The notes under the pieces: generated by a model
Told to the model about the DNA's origin: nothing
The model's database searches: none
What the model saw: only the letters and a program-made list of their open reading frames with translations
Assembly (NCBI RefSeq): GCF_013267595.1
Contig: NZ_CP054010.1
Coordinates: 1,054,001-1,118,000, forward strand
Length of the DNA: 64,000 nt
Source of the DNA: Prevotella melaninogenica
GTDB taxonomy: Bacteria; Bacteroidota; Bacteroidia; Bacteroidales; Bacteroidaceae
Direction of reading: 5' to 3'
Position numbers and translations under genes: made by a program
Shown here: positions 46,493-54,267 of the stretch, in pieces
Layout: each line of letters begins with the position of its first letter
Numbering within the stretch: position 1 is the stretch's first letter

Positions 46493-46723
46493 TAAAAGTC
46501 CCTTCCCCATTAACCCCATATCACTACATAAAGTTTAATTTTCGTTTCCTGTCACTTTTAACATTTCCTCTTAGATACTTATAATCAACATATTACAAGT
46601 ACCTAAGAGGTGACAGAAGTGACAGCAAAGTTGATTTTCATAATTTCACGACCATCTCTGTAAGTTCCAAAACGAAGTGCAATAAAAGAAATCCACTTTT
46701 GGGTGATTTTTCTTACTAAAAAG
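46493..46723. other. Intergenic region with nested inverted repeat
   Basis: CTGTCACTTTTAACATTTC (46549-46567, as at 8748) begins a nested palindrome: CTGTCACTT with AAGTGACAG (46617-46625) outside and CCTCTTAGATACTT with AAGTACCTAAGAGG inside. It lies between folC and the Abi promoter and may end folC transcription. Confidence 0.6.
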
Positions 46724-46754
46724 TTTGTATTATCAATAATTATTCGTATCTTTG
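46724..46754 (+). promoter_or_regulatory. Promoter of the small RNA / Abi gene
   Basis: TTTG (46724-46727), 19 nt, TATCTTTG (46747-46754), a perfect spacing match. Confidence 0.8.
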
Positions 46755-46759
46755 CTGAG

Positions 46760-46813
46760 TCAGTCCTCGCCAAGCCTCTTAACAATGCTCAAATCGTGCG
46801 AGGCGTTTTTTGT
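46760..46813 (+). ncRNA. Small structured RNA upstream of the Abi gene, with its own terminator
   Basis: A short transcript starting about 6 nt after the -7 box would contain CCTCGC (46774-46779), which pairs with GCGAGG (46800-46805), and GCCTC, which pairs with GAGGC in the same 3' arm, followed at once by GTTTTTTG. That is a terminator placed before the CDS. RNAs of this kind upstream of Abi_2 genes were described from comparative genomics as the abiF RNA motif; I assign this one by position and the terminator, not by a covariance search. Confidence 0.6.
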
Positions 46814-46832
46814 TTATACACATTTGAATATA

Positions 46833-47732
46833 GTGAATCTTATTCCCTTTACAAAACGATTTGAATCTTCAGAAAATCTCGTTGATTTGCTTGAATCTCG
46901 AGGTTTACAAATTTGTGATAGAAACAAAGCCATACAATACCTTGATAACATTGGTTATTACAGATTGTCTGCTTATATGTATCCTTTGTTGAAAATGCCC
47001 AAAACAGCACATTTGTACAAGAAAGGTTCATCCTTCAAGAAGGTGATGATGCTTTATCGCTTTGACAAGAAACTAAGACTGCTCATGTTTAATGAGATAG
47101 AAAAGATTGAAATTGCTATCAGACGTGCGGTGATGCAAATAACAGCAGATATGACAGGCAATCCTTTTTGGCTGACAGACTTTTCTTATTTCTTAGATGG
47201 TTTCAAGTTTAATGAAACAATGCGAGCTATATCCAAGGAATATAGTAAATCTAAGGAAGAGTTCATTCTTCATTTCAAACGAACCTACTCAGAACCTTAT
47301 CCACCATCGTGGATTTTAGGAGAACTGCTTACTGTTGGAAACGTCAATGCCATTTATCGTAACATCAAACAAAATCGCATACGCAAACGCATAGCAAAAC
47401 GTTTTGGTTTACCTATAAATGTGTTTGAGTCATGGCTCACGGTTATTGCTGTTACTCGAAATGCCTGTGGTCATCATTCAAGAGTATGGAACAAGCAAAA
47501 TGCCATTCAGCCAGCAATTCCCATTAGTCCCGCAGGAGAATGGATAGCGCTTCCAACAGATTCTATGCGTGCTTACTTTGACCTCTGCATCATCAAATAC
47601 TTTCTTAATGTTATATCCCCAAATAATGATATGCAATCCAAACTAACATGGTTATTCATTCGGTTTCCCGAAATTGACTTAAAAGCTCTCGGCTTTCCGC
47701 AGGGATGGGAAACGGAACCATTATGGAGGTAA
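46833..47732 (+). CDS. Abi_2 family abortive-infection protein (AbiD/AbiF type)
   Basis: A 299-aa Abi_2 protein. It begins LIPFTKRFESSENLVDLLES then RGLQICDRNKAIQYLDNIGY and YRLSAYMYP, the family signature. The C-terminal half has TRNACGHHSRVWN, an R-N-x3-H HEPN ribonuclease motif. Such proteins stop phage growth by cutting RNA when triggered. I prefer the GTG at 46833: the ATG at 46785 lies inside the hairpin of the upstream RNA, before its terminator, and the Abi_2 domain begins only after the GTG. No second gene of a toxin-antitoxin pair is present, so the RNA is the likely antidote (inference). Confidence 0.85.
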   Translation: MNLIPFTKRFESSENLVDLLESRGLQICDRNKAIQYLDNIGYYRLSAYMYPLLKMPKTAHLYKKGSSFKKVMMLYRFDKKLRLLMFNEIEKIEIAIRRAVMQITADMTGNPFWLTDFSYFLDGFKFNETMRAISKEYSKSKEEFILHFKRTYSEPYPPSWILGELLTVGNVNAIYRNIKQNRIRKRIAKRFGLPINVFESWLTVIAVTRNACGHHSRVWNKQNAIQPAIPISPAGEWIALPTDSMRAYFDLCIIKYFLNVISPNNDMQSKLTWLFIRFPEIDLKALGFPQGWETEPLWR

Positions 47733-48075
47733 TAACATTTGGACTGACTACTGATTATTCACTCCATTACATGATCTTCTTTGTTTCCGTTTTATCATAT
47801 TATGGGGAGGGCGGTTCAAACGACCCCATCCAGTCCATATTTATGTAATTTTTGATGTGACCGAAAGTTAAATATATTAAATCTCACACTTTTCGTAGCA
47901 CTAAGATAGGTGAAGTTTCTGACATATCCAAGTGTTTTGAGAACGTTGTTTTTCAGGCACTTGAAGTTCTTACAAGAATTTATACTGCGAAATTAAGGTT
48001 TATAATAATTTTTGTTTATCTTTGTATTTGAACTTCCGTAAATCAAAAAAGTATTATTTATATAAAAGTACTAAT
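47733..48075. other. Intergenic region before the BspA-like gene
   Basis: Small hairpin ATGGGG...CCCCAT (47802-47829). GACATATCCAAGTG at 47921-47934 is a fragment of the internal repeat of the 3408-3743 element. The -7 box TATCTTTG is at 48017-48024. Nothing else recognised. Confidence 0.5.
48017..48024 (+). promoter_or_regulatory. -7 box of the BspA-like gene
   Basis: TATCTTTG, 51 bp before the ATG at 48076. It argues against any start upstream. Confidence 0.6.
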
Positions 48076-48939
48076 ATGAAACAAATCTACATCTTGTTAA
48101 TAGCCCTACTCATGGGCTTATCAGCTAATGCCGAGACGTCTGGCACTTGTGGACCTAATCTAACATGGCACCTTACTGATGATGGAGTTTTGACCATTTC
48201 AGGAAAAGGGGAAATGTATGATTATTCATACAGAAACGAAGCACCATGGGGCAAATATAATATTAATCGAATTATAAAAAGAATTATAATAGGTGATGGT
48301 ATTACCACAATTGGCAGCAGTGCTTTCGACAGATGTTTCTTTCTAACTTCTGTAACCATTCCCAATAGTGTTACAACAATTGGAGGGTTTGTTTTCAGCG
48401 GTTGTAGCGCGCTAACTTCTGTAACCATTCCAAATAGTGTTACAGAAATTGGCGACTATGCTTTCACCGATTGTAGATCTCTAACCTCTGTAACCATTCC
48501 AAATAGTGTTACAACAATTGGAGGGTGTGCTTTCAGAGTTTGCACCAACCTACAAAAAGTAAATATCGGAAATAGTGTTAAGACTATAGGAACATCAGCA
48601 TTTGACTACTGTACAAGTATAACACAGATTTCGAGTGAGGCAGTCGTACCACCAACCTGTGGCATAAATGCTCTTAACGGCATTAATAAATCTAAATGTA
48701 AACTTATTGTTCCTAAGAATAGTCTTGACGCATATAAACAAGCATACCAATGGGAAGATTTTTTCTTAATAGAGGGTAGTACTACTGGCATTACAAACAC
48801 TGTTTATAATAAAGCAGGACTTGCTGATGTCTATACAATAGATGGAACAAAACGGCTAAGTAAAGCAAGCACTGACGAAATTAATGCTTTGCCTAAGGGT
48901 GTTTATATTGTCAATGGTAAAAAGATAATCATTAAATAA
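48076..48939 (+). CDS. BspA-like leucine-rich repeat surface protein
   Basis: A 287-aa protein with signal peptide 1-19 (ending SANAE). Residues about 70-190 are LRR_5 (BspA/Treponema) repeats of 23 aa, for example LTSVTIPNSVTTIGGFVFSG, also visible as 69-bp DNA repeats starting at 48343, 48412 and 48481. The C-terminus (DVYTIDGTKRLSKASTDEIN then ALPKGVYIVNGKKIIIK) is the shared sorting tail. BspA-type proteins bind fibronectin, fibrinogen or other bacteria in oral species. Short for the family, with only about five repeats. The near-identical DNA repeats suggest recent copy-number change. Confidence 0.9.
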   Translation: MKQIYILLIALLMGLSANAETSGTCGPNLTWHLTDDGVLTISGKGEMYDYSYRNEAPWGKYNINRIIKRIIIGDGITTIGSSAFDRCFFLTSVTIPNSVTTIGGFVFSGCSALTSVTIPNSVTEIGDYAFTDCRSLTSVTIPNSVTTIGGCAFRVCTNLQKVNIGNSVKTIGTSAFDYCTSITQISSEAVVPPTCGINALNGINKSKCKLIVPKNSLDAYKQAYQWEDFFLIEGSTTGITNTVYNKAGLADVYTIDGTKRLSKASTDEINALPKGVYIVNGKKIIIK

Positions 48940-49320
48940 CAGACACATCGGTTTTCCTAAGCCACACCATATTTTCATTTACTTTCTTGCAAATATCAAT
49001 GCAAAGAGTTATATTTGCAAAAGAAAGGGAGAGTAATATAACGTGAGTTCGACGAATTCAGAACAATGCGAGTTGTGTGTCAATGGTTCTTTTTACATTG
49101 ATGCACAGCTTCTTAGGAAACAGGCAATAGGTAACATTGCCCCCAATAAATTGACGATGAAATGGTCAAAGCATCTATGTTTGGGGTGTTCCACCTGCGC
49201 AATGTTCTGAATTCGTCGAACTCACGTTAAGTTAAAGTATAAGAGGAGTTTAAGTAAAGTACAATTATGGCTTAGATTTGAGTATAGATAATGGTTAAGT
49301 TAAAGTATAAAGGTAGGAAT
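48940..49320. other. Intergenic region with MITE-like element
   Basis: Contains the inverted-repeat element 49039-49229. To its right, GTTAAGTTAAAGTATAA occurs twice (about 49229 and 49292). Confidence 0.6.
49039..49229. mobile_element. MITE-like element with 31-bp terminal inverted repeats
   Basis: Left end TAACGTGAGTTCGACGAATT continuing to CAGAACAATGCG (49039-49070). The right end is its reverse complement with one difference inside the last bases (49198-49229). Length 191 bp, no coding capacity. Outer TA at both ends is compatible with a TA target as used by IS630/Tc1-type transposases. A related half-end is at 50814-50832. Confidence 0.85.
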
Positions 49321-49473
49321 ATGAATGTAGCAATGATAATAATATTTGCCTTGATTCTTTTCATTTATGAAGATGCTTTCGGACCATTAAAGAAAGGTAA
49401 TACGCAATATTATGTTTCTTCTGGTATCGGTATTTGGGGAGGTAAATTCCGTATTGAGACAAGAACAGAATAA
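49321..49473 (+). CDS. 50-aa small membrane protein, unknown
   Basis: Begins MNVAMIIIFALILFIYEDAF with one hydrophobic helix (about residues 3-16), then a polar tail containing YYVSSGIGIWGGKF. GGTAGGA stands just before the ATG at 49321; an upstream in-frame ATG at 49291 would add ten basic residues. The next gene starts 35 bp downstream on the same strand. Function unknown; the coding call is moderate. Confidence 0.5.
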   Translation: MNVAMIIIFALILFIYEDAFGPLKKGNTQYYVSSGIGIWGGKFRIETRTE

Positions 49474-49508
49474 GTAGTGGCAGATATTGAATAACATTAA
49501 ATTTGATT

Positions 49509-50816
49509 ATGAAAACAAAGACGGTTTTACACAGAATTCCCTTGTATGTGTTGGTGGGTTTAGTGCTATTAATGTTGGATAGCTGCTTCCCCAGCTTTAA
49601 TTCTTCTGGGGAAGTCATGGCTTATCTTGAGAAAAATTATCCAGGGCAGCGTATTGTACTTTCTGATAAATATGAAACAAGTCGTGGCTTGTCAAACGAT
49701 ATAAGAATTTGGACATTCACATTGTCAGACTATCCTAAAGATACCTTTCATGTGGCAAGTAATATCAGCAGTTATCCGTTTCCGATGATGAAAAACCAGA
49801 TAGGAATCATAGATGACTTTGAGAAAGTAGTTATCCTGCGTCGAGCAAAAGAGTTTGAACACGGACCTATGAAGAATTTCGATGCACTCACACGACGTCT
49901 CTGGGCCCACTTTCCCGAGTTAGATTTCTCTCTAAAACCAGCTAAGTTAGAGCTGAGAACGGTTGATGATATCTGGCGTGCAAAGCATCTGATAGATGCT
50001 TTCGACCAGTTCCTTGGTGATGAGAGACTGACTGAGGAGGTTCAATATTATCTTCGCATGTATATGCAAGGACCGTGTTATGACCTAAATCATGGTGGGA
50101 GTGTAGCGCCTTCGGATAATATAGCCATTGATAAATCTGGTAAGAAGAAGGGTTGCTATATTGAGCGTCGATTCTGTTTTGGCGTTAATCGACAGGAGTT
50201 ATGTCAGCAGTTTTACAATGATGTGATGGAGTTTCATCAGTTAATGGACAGCTATGGTAATGGTGTTAATAAAGAGACATTTCAGGCATGGGCTGAGAAC
50301 CAACTGAGACTCGTTAAGCCGTTGTTAGATCTCCCATCTGAGGAAAAACGTGATTCACTTCTTAAATTGTTAGGAGTTCGGCATGACTATACAGGCAGTA
50401 TATTTATCGATACAGGAATGAAACCTTATATGCTTGTAACCTTATCGGAAAAGGAAGAGGGTTCTGGGTCTTACAATCTCTTCTTCACTTATCCACAATT
50501 GCATGCATTCTGCTTACGTAGCGGATTACAGGTACAAGGCACTGGCGATCATTTTAGAGTGAAAGGAGTAGATGGAAGACATTACGAGTTTTCGTCTCAG
50601 TTCTATAAAGAGAAGAAAGGCGCCATAGGTTTTGATGAAGATGTCTGCTATTTTCTACGAAATGGTCGTAAGGTTTTGGTTAAAGGCTTTTATACTCCAT
50701 ATGAATGTATTAGTGATGTTCTTGTACGCCAGATAACTGGACGGGATGTTAAAAAAATGGTTGTGAGTGGGCAGATATCTTTAAATGGGCAGACCTTTGG
50801 GAGAGGTCCTAACTAA
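49509..50816 (+). CDS. Lipoprotein of unknown function
   Basis: A 435-aa protein. The signal peptide ends with the lipobox MLDSC (about residue 24). The mature part shows no family I recognise: SSGEVMAYLEKNYPGQRIVL near the start, a repeated use of charged helices (ELRTVDDIWRAKHLIDAFDQ), and SLNGQTFGRGPN at the end. It may be envelope anchored. The stop codon falls within AACTAACGTGAGTCTGACG, which resembles the end of the MITE at 49039, so the 3' end of the gene may have been reshaped by an insertion. I take the ATG at 49509 over the TTG at 49503. Confidence 0.7.
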   Translation: MKTKTVLHRIPLYVLVGLVLLMLDSCFPSFNSSGEVMAYLEKNYPGQRIVLSDKYETSRGLSNDIRIWTFTLSDYPKDTFHVASNISSYPFPMMKNQIGIIDDFEKVVILRRAKEFEHGPMKNFDALTRRLWAHFPELDFSLKPAKLELRTVDDIWRAKHLIDAFDQFLGDERLTEEVQYYLRMYMQGPCYDLNHGGSVAPSDNIAIDKSGKKKGCYIERRFCFGVNRQELCQQFYNDVMEFHQLMDSYGNGVNKETFQAWAENQLRLVKPLLDLPSEEKRDSLLKLLGVRHDYTGSIFIDTGMKPYMLVTLSEKEEGSGSYNLFFTYPQLHAFCLRSGLQVQGTGDHFRVKGVDGRHYEFSSQFYKEKKGAIGFDEDVCYFLRNGRKVLVKGFYTPYECISDVLVRQITGRDVKKMVVSGQISLNGQTFGRGPN

Positions 50817-50832
50817 CGTGAGTCTGACGAGT
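50814..50832. repeat. Solo MITE-like end
   Basis: AACTAACGTGAGTCTGACGA matches the first 20 bases of the MITE terminal repeat with few changes and includes the stop codon of the lipoprotein gene. No partner end was seen within the next few hundred bases. Confidence 0.5.
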
Positions 50833-50956
50833 TATAAATGTCTATTAATTTGGTGATTAGCAATTTAATATACAAATAGTTACAAACAAAGATCGCTATG
50901 ATTGTCGAGGACAAAATTACAGAAATATATTATCTTTGACATGCACTACAAATATG

Positions 50957-51553
50957 CTATTTGAAAGACTGCATCAGTGGTATCAATACCTTTTCTTGCA
51001 GCTCTTTTCTATCAATAGTGGGGTACATCTCATCTCCTTTGATTTGAAATGAAGGTGTAAGACAAATAATGTAGACTCTGCCGTTTATAAAATATGGAAC
51101 AGCATACAAGGGAGCCTCGCATTCTTCTATCATGAAATACTCCTTGTTGATGGTAGGAAAACTCCACCCCGCCTCTGCAGACTCCAAGGCAACGATTGCT
51201 ACTACATCTTTCTGTAGACTGTCTTTAAGCAACCATACATCTTTTGTTGTAATCGAAAAAGGATGTTTAAGCCACTTAGCATCCAACCCCTTCACCACTG
51301 CTTTGATAAGCCATGTATTTGCTTTATCTTTGTGTAGACCAGTAAAAGCCTTACCTGTCCATCGAAGTTTATAAGTGTTTTCTACAGATATAATGCTGTA
51401 AGTTGGTGCAGACTCCTGTCCTTTGACGTTTTGTTGCAGTTGCTTATTCTGATTTTGTTGTGAATTATCTTTTGCCGACGATGATACTGTCTGCGCTGTA
51501 CAATTACAAAGTATGCAAACCAGACCTACGAAATATAATGCTAATCTCTTCAT
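50957..51553 (-). CDS. Small lipoprotein of unknown function
   Basis: A 198-aa protein with a signal peptide and Cys-rich cleavage zone (VCILCNCTAQ). The next stretch is Gln/Asn/Lys-rich and probably disordered (SSAKDNSQQNQNKQLQQNVK). The C-terminal 150 residues have a compact look (FSITTKDVWLLKDSL, YFINGRVYIICLTPSF) but match nothing I recognise. I start at the Met at 51553 because the longer frame has no signal peptide. Confidence 0.65.
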   Translation of the reverse strand: MKRLALYFVGLVCILCNCTAQTVSSSAKDNSQQNQNKQLQQNVKGQESAPTYSIISVENTYKLRWTGKAFTGLHKDKANTWLIKAVVKGLDAKWLKHPFSITTKDVWLLKDSLQKDVVAIVALESAEAGWSFPTINKEYFMIEECEAPLYAVPYFINGRVYIICLTPSFQIKGDEMYPTIDRKELQEKVLIPLMQSFK

Positions 51554-52086
51554 ACTACTGTTATATTTTAAACCTAAACTGATTTGACATTGGAGTAATA
51601 GTTGGCTTTGGAGCTGCCTCAATCTCTATATATAACTTTCTCGCCTTTATCAATCCGTGAATAAATTAAGCGTAAAGATAGTTTTTCCACCTTATACAAC
51701 ATATTTTTGTGCATTAATTATTCTTAATTATTAGTTTTCTTGAAGTTCTGAGAAAGAATGCTGAAAGTGATACTCCTTTATACACTAAAGGCACCTACGT
51801 TAGTCGATAATATCCCGCCTCTCTAAATTCTTACGGTACACATCGCACATATACTCATAGAAAAAGATCTATAGCCGCCATACTTCCACAACTTCTGTGA
51901 GAAGATGAACACAATTATGATTAATGCCAAAAATTAATGTTCAAACCTCAAAAATCAAAGTTATTCAATATTAAAATTCATTACAAATTTTCGAACAAAA
52001 GGTTTAAAATAAAGGATGAAAGCACGTGTAAAAGGCGGATTTGTAACTAATAGTTAATCAGACTGTTATAAAATAGTAAGGTAAAA

Positions 52087-52196
52087 GGTGCTTAATTGTA
52101 CTTCAAAAGGGCGTTAATAAGAGTCTTAAAGGGCATCTTTTGCAAGCCAAAAGGGCGTTAATAGAAAGCCAATTAACGCCCTTATCGTATCGTGTA
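52087..52196 (-). repeat. 22-nt-period array, copy 7
   Basis: Units at 52087, 52109, 52131, 52153 and 52175, exactly 22 nt. GGGCGTTAAT (52153-52162) and ATTAACGCCC (to 52181) can form a hairpin within the last two units. Confidence 0.92.
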
Positions 52197-52322
52197 TTTG
52201 AATAATCTTTACAAAGAAGGGGAACTTTGGGTTTTGAACATTGAACTTTGTGGTTTGAATATGAGTCTTCAGGATTTTTGGAGTGATAAGTTTTGCCGCT
52301 TGTGTTTAGAGTTTGAAGCAAT

Positions 52323-52911
52323 GTCACACGGAGGCACGGAGAGGACAGAGGAATATTAAAACAAAGCAATGGAAGTAACGGAGGCACCGTCGGTGCATAG
52401 AGCAACGGAGCTTGTTTGCCAATTCTATTAGCAATTTATATACAAAGCGTTTACCCCAAAATATTTATCAAGAATCTGTACGCTGCACCTCTGTCGCTCT
52501 TTGTGCCGTCGGCACCTCCGTGTCATTGCATACCTCCGTCCCCTCCGTGACTCCGTGTGCCTATTATATAAGCCTTTTAGTTTATCACTCCATATTTCGG
52601 AATTTGTCCAAACTTAGTTCTCTGACGAAAGGTCACACGGAGGCACGGAGAGGACAGAGGAATATTAAAACAAAGCAATGGAAGTAACGGAGGCACCGTC
52701 GGTGCATAGAGCAACGGAGCTTGTTTGCCAATTCTATTAGCAATTCATATACAAAGCGTTTACTCCAAAATATTTATCAAGAATCTGTACGCAGCACCTC
52801 CGTCGCTCTTTGTGCCGTCGGTACCTCCGTGTCATTGCATACCTCCGTCCCCTCCGTGACTCCGTGTGCCTATTACATAAGACTTTTAGTTTATCACTCC
52901 ATATTTCGGAA
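52323..52911. repeat. Tandem duplication of a 280-bp inverted CTCCGTG element
   Basis: Copies at 52323-52602 and 52632-52911 (offset 309) differ at only a handful of positions. Each has a left arm starting GTCACACGGAGGCACGGAGA and a right arm ending GTGACTCCGTGTGCC that are reverse-complement related, around a loop with CCAATTCTATTAGCAATT. GCACCGTCGGTGC and GTGCCGTCGGCAC palindromes lie in the arms. Confidence 0.9.
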
Positions 52912-52951
52912 GAACCTTGAATATTGACCTTGCTTCTTATACTCAATGTGA

Positions 52952-52994
52952 AAGGCTGCATCAAAATAGATTGCTCTTACTTTGATACAGCCTT
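52952..52994 (-). terminator. Hairpin downstream of the TonB operon
   Basis: AAGGCTGCATCAAA (52952-52965) and TTTGATACAGCCTT (52981-52994). It is located just past the stop of the last gene of the leftward operon. Confidence 0.75.
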
Positions 52995-53055
52995 ATTATC
53001 CTTTCATCCTTTTACCTTTAGTCGCTTCTAATACCTTGCAACCGTTTCTTAATCG

Positions 53056-54135
53056 TTACTTTATAGCGTTGCCCTTCTCATCTCGTCTTGATAGTGAAGC
53101 GACTTTTACTTCAAAGTCTGCGGTTGTGTTGTTGTCATCCACGTATTTCTTACCATCCCACTTTCTTATCAGCGCAAGGCCAGAAGAGATGGGGTAATCG
53201 CTTTGTTTTAGGCTGGAGAAAGAGACGTCGGTAACGGCATTGTAGCCTCTGTCTAACTTGCTTGGACGCATCTGGAACATACGACGAGGACAGATGGTGA
53301 TGCAGTCGATGACACACTCGAAGGGTATTTCGATGGCATAGAAGTCACCGAAGGCACTACTGGTAACGGTGATATAATGCAGATAACCTTTGCTATCCTT
53401 TGTTTCGGCATAGTTCTTCTTGAATTCCTCTGGTGTCCATGGCAGTTTTATCAAGGCTATTCCGTTGCTCTCAGAGATGTGAGAGAACTCGTAAGCAGGA
53501 CCAATGTTGCCACTTGCATCGGTAGATGTGAGGATTGCATTCATGTCTGGAACGTTCGGATTATTCTTCTGTCCGGGGTCGTAGTTGCTGTTTGTCCATT
53601 CGAAATCGGCTTTACTCAAGTCTAAAAAGGCATTCAATCCGCCATACATACTCAGGTCCTCGCCCTCTAACTCAGCCTCAAATTTAGCCTTGTGGTCGAT
53701 AGCATACTTTGCAACAATGATAGTCTGACCCGGCTTAACAGGGTAGTCATTGCCCTTACCGGGGAAATAAGAGATACCCGATGCACCATAATAACGATTA
53801 ACAAAATCGTCCTTCGGTGCGAACTGGATGGCTTTGCTCGGTTCAATGGCATTGACACACAACGCTAATCCGTCAAGATATTTCACCTCATCCGTAGGAT
53901 TGAAGATGGCGATATACTGATCGTCATTGTACATTTGGTTCAAATTTTTCATACCCCACGCACGTACATCACGATACCAATAATGCCCAACATAGAACAC
54001 TTCCTTGATAATCAAGTGGTCTAACTTTGTCTTAGAAGTGGATTGCTTCACAGGCATTTCATTACGCGTACAGCTGTTCAGCCCCAAAAGCATAAGGCTA
54101 AGAAGTAGGTACGCAGTTATCTTCTTTTTCATCAT
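53056..54135 (-). CDS. DUF4876-type lipoprotein of TonB receptor operon
   Basis: A 359-aa lipoprotein (lipobox LNSC). It carries HLIIKEVFYVGHYWYRDVRA then YNDDQYIAIFNPTDEVKYLD, GQTIIVAKYAIDH and CPRRMFQMRPSKLDRGYNAV, which match the DUF4876 group found beside TonB-dependent receptors in Bacteroidales (lamin-tail-like beta fold probable). It is the last gene of the leftward operon, 132 bp after its neighbour. Probably surface-exposed and involved in capture of the receptor's ligand. I start at the Met at 54135, the first of two, as the longer frame lacks a signal. Confidence 0.75.
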   Translation of the reverse strand: MMKKKITAYLLLSLMLLGLNSCTRNEMPVKQSTSKTKLDHLIIKEVFYVGHYWYRDVRAWGMKNLNQMYNDDQYIAIFNPTDEVKYLDGLALCVNAIEPSKAIQFAPKDDFVNRYYGASGISYFPGKGNDYPVKPGQTIIVAKYAIDHKAKFEAELEGEDLSMYGGLNAFLDLSKADFEWTNSNYDPGQKNNPNVPDMNAILTSTDASGNIGPAYEFSHISESNGIALIKLPWTPEEFKKNYAETKDSKGYLHYITVTSSAFGDFYAIEIPFECVIDCITICPRRMFQMRPSKLDRGYNAVTDVSFSSLKQSDYPISSGLALIRKWDGKKYVDDNNTTADFEVKVASLSRRDEKGNAIK

Positions 54136-54267
54136 TTGTTTTCTTCTATTTATGTTTATATCATTGTGAGCAGTGGGAGGGACTATTGCCACGAGAGGAA
54201 TAGATTGTGAGTTACAGACGTATAGATACTTCCTTAGCGACGACACTGTCCTCTCCCTCTGTCCATG

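Larger units (their letters stand above)
51554..53055. repeat. 1.5-kb repeat region (island 7)
   Basis: No credible gene. It holds the 22-nt array (52087-52196) with a subfamily B flank (ATTTGTAACTAATAGTTAAT from 52038), a 7-nt TTTGAAC/ATTGAAC patch (about 52224-52262), the tandem pair of inverted CTCCGTG elements (52323-52911) and a terminator-like hairpin (52952-52994). Frames of 60-100 codons here come from the repeats. Confidence 0.75.

Noticed and set aside
46752..46832. Longer N-terminus for the Abi_2 protein
   Set aside because: The TTG start lies inside the -7 box and the ATG at 46785 lies inside the terminator hairpin of the upstream RNA.
52412..52927. Two similar 70-90-codon genes
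   Set aside because: They are the same frame in the two copies of the tandem 280-bp repeat and start within repeat sequence.
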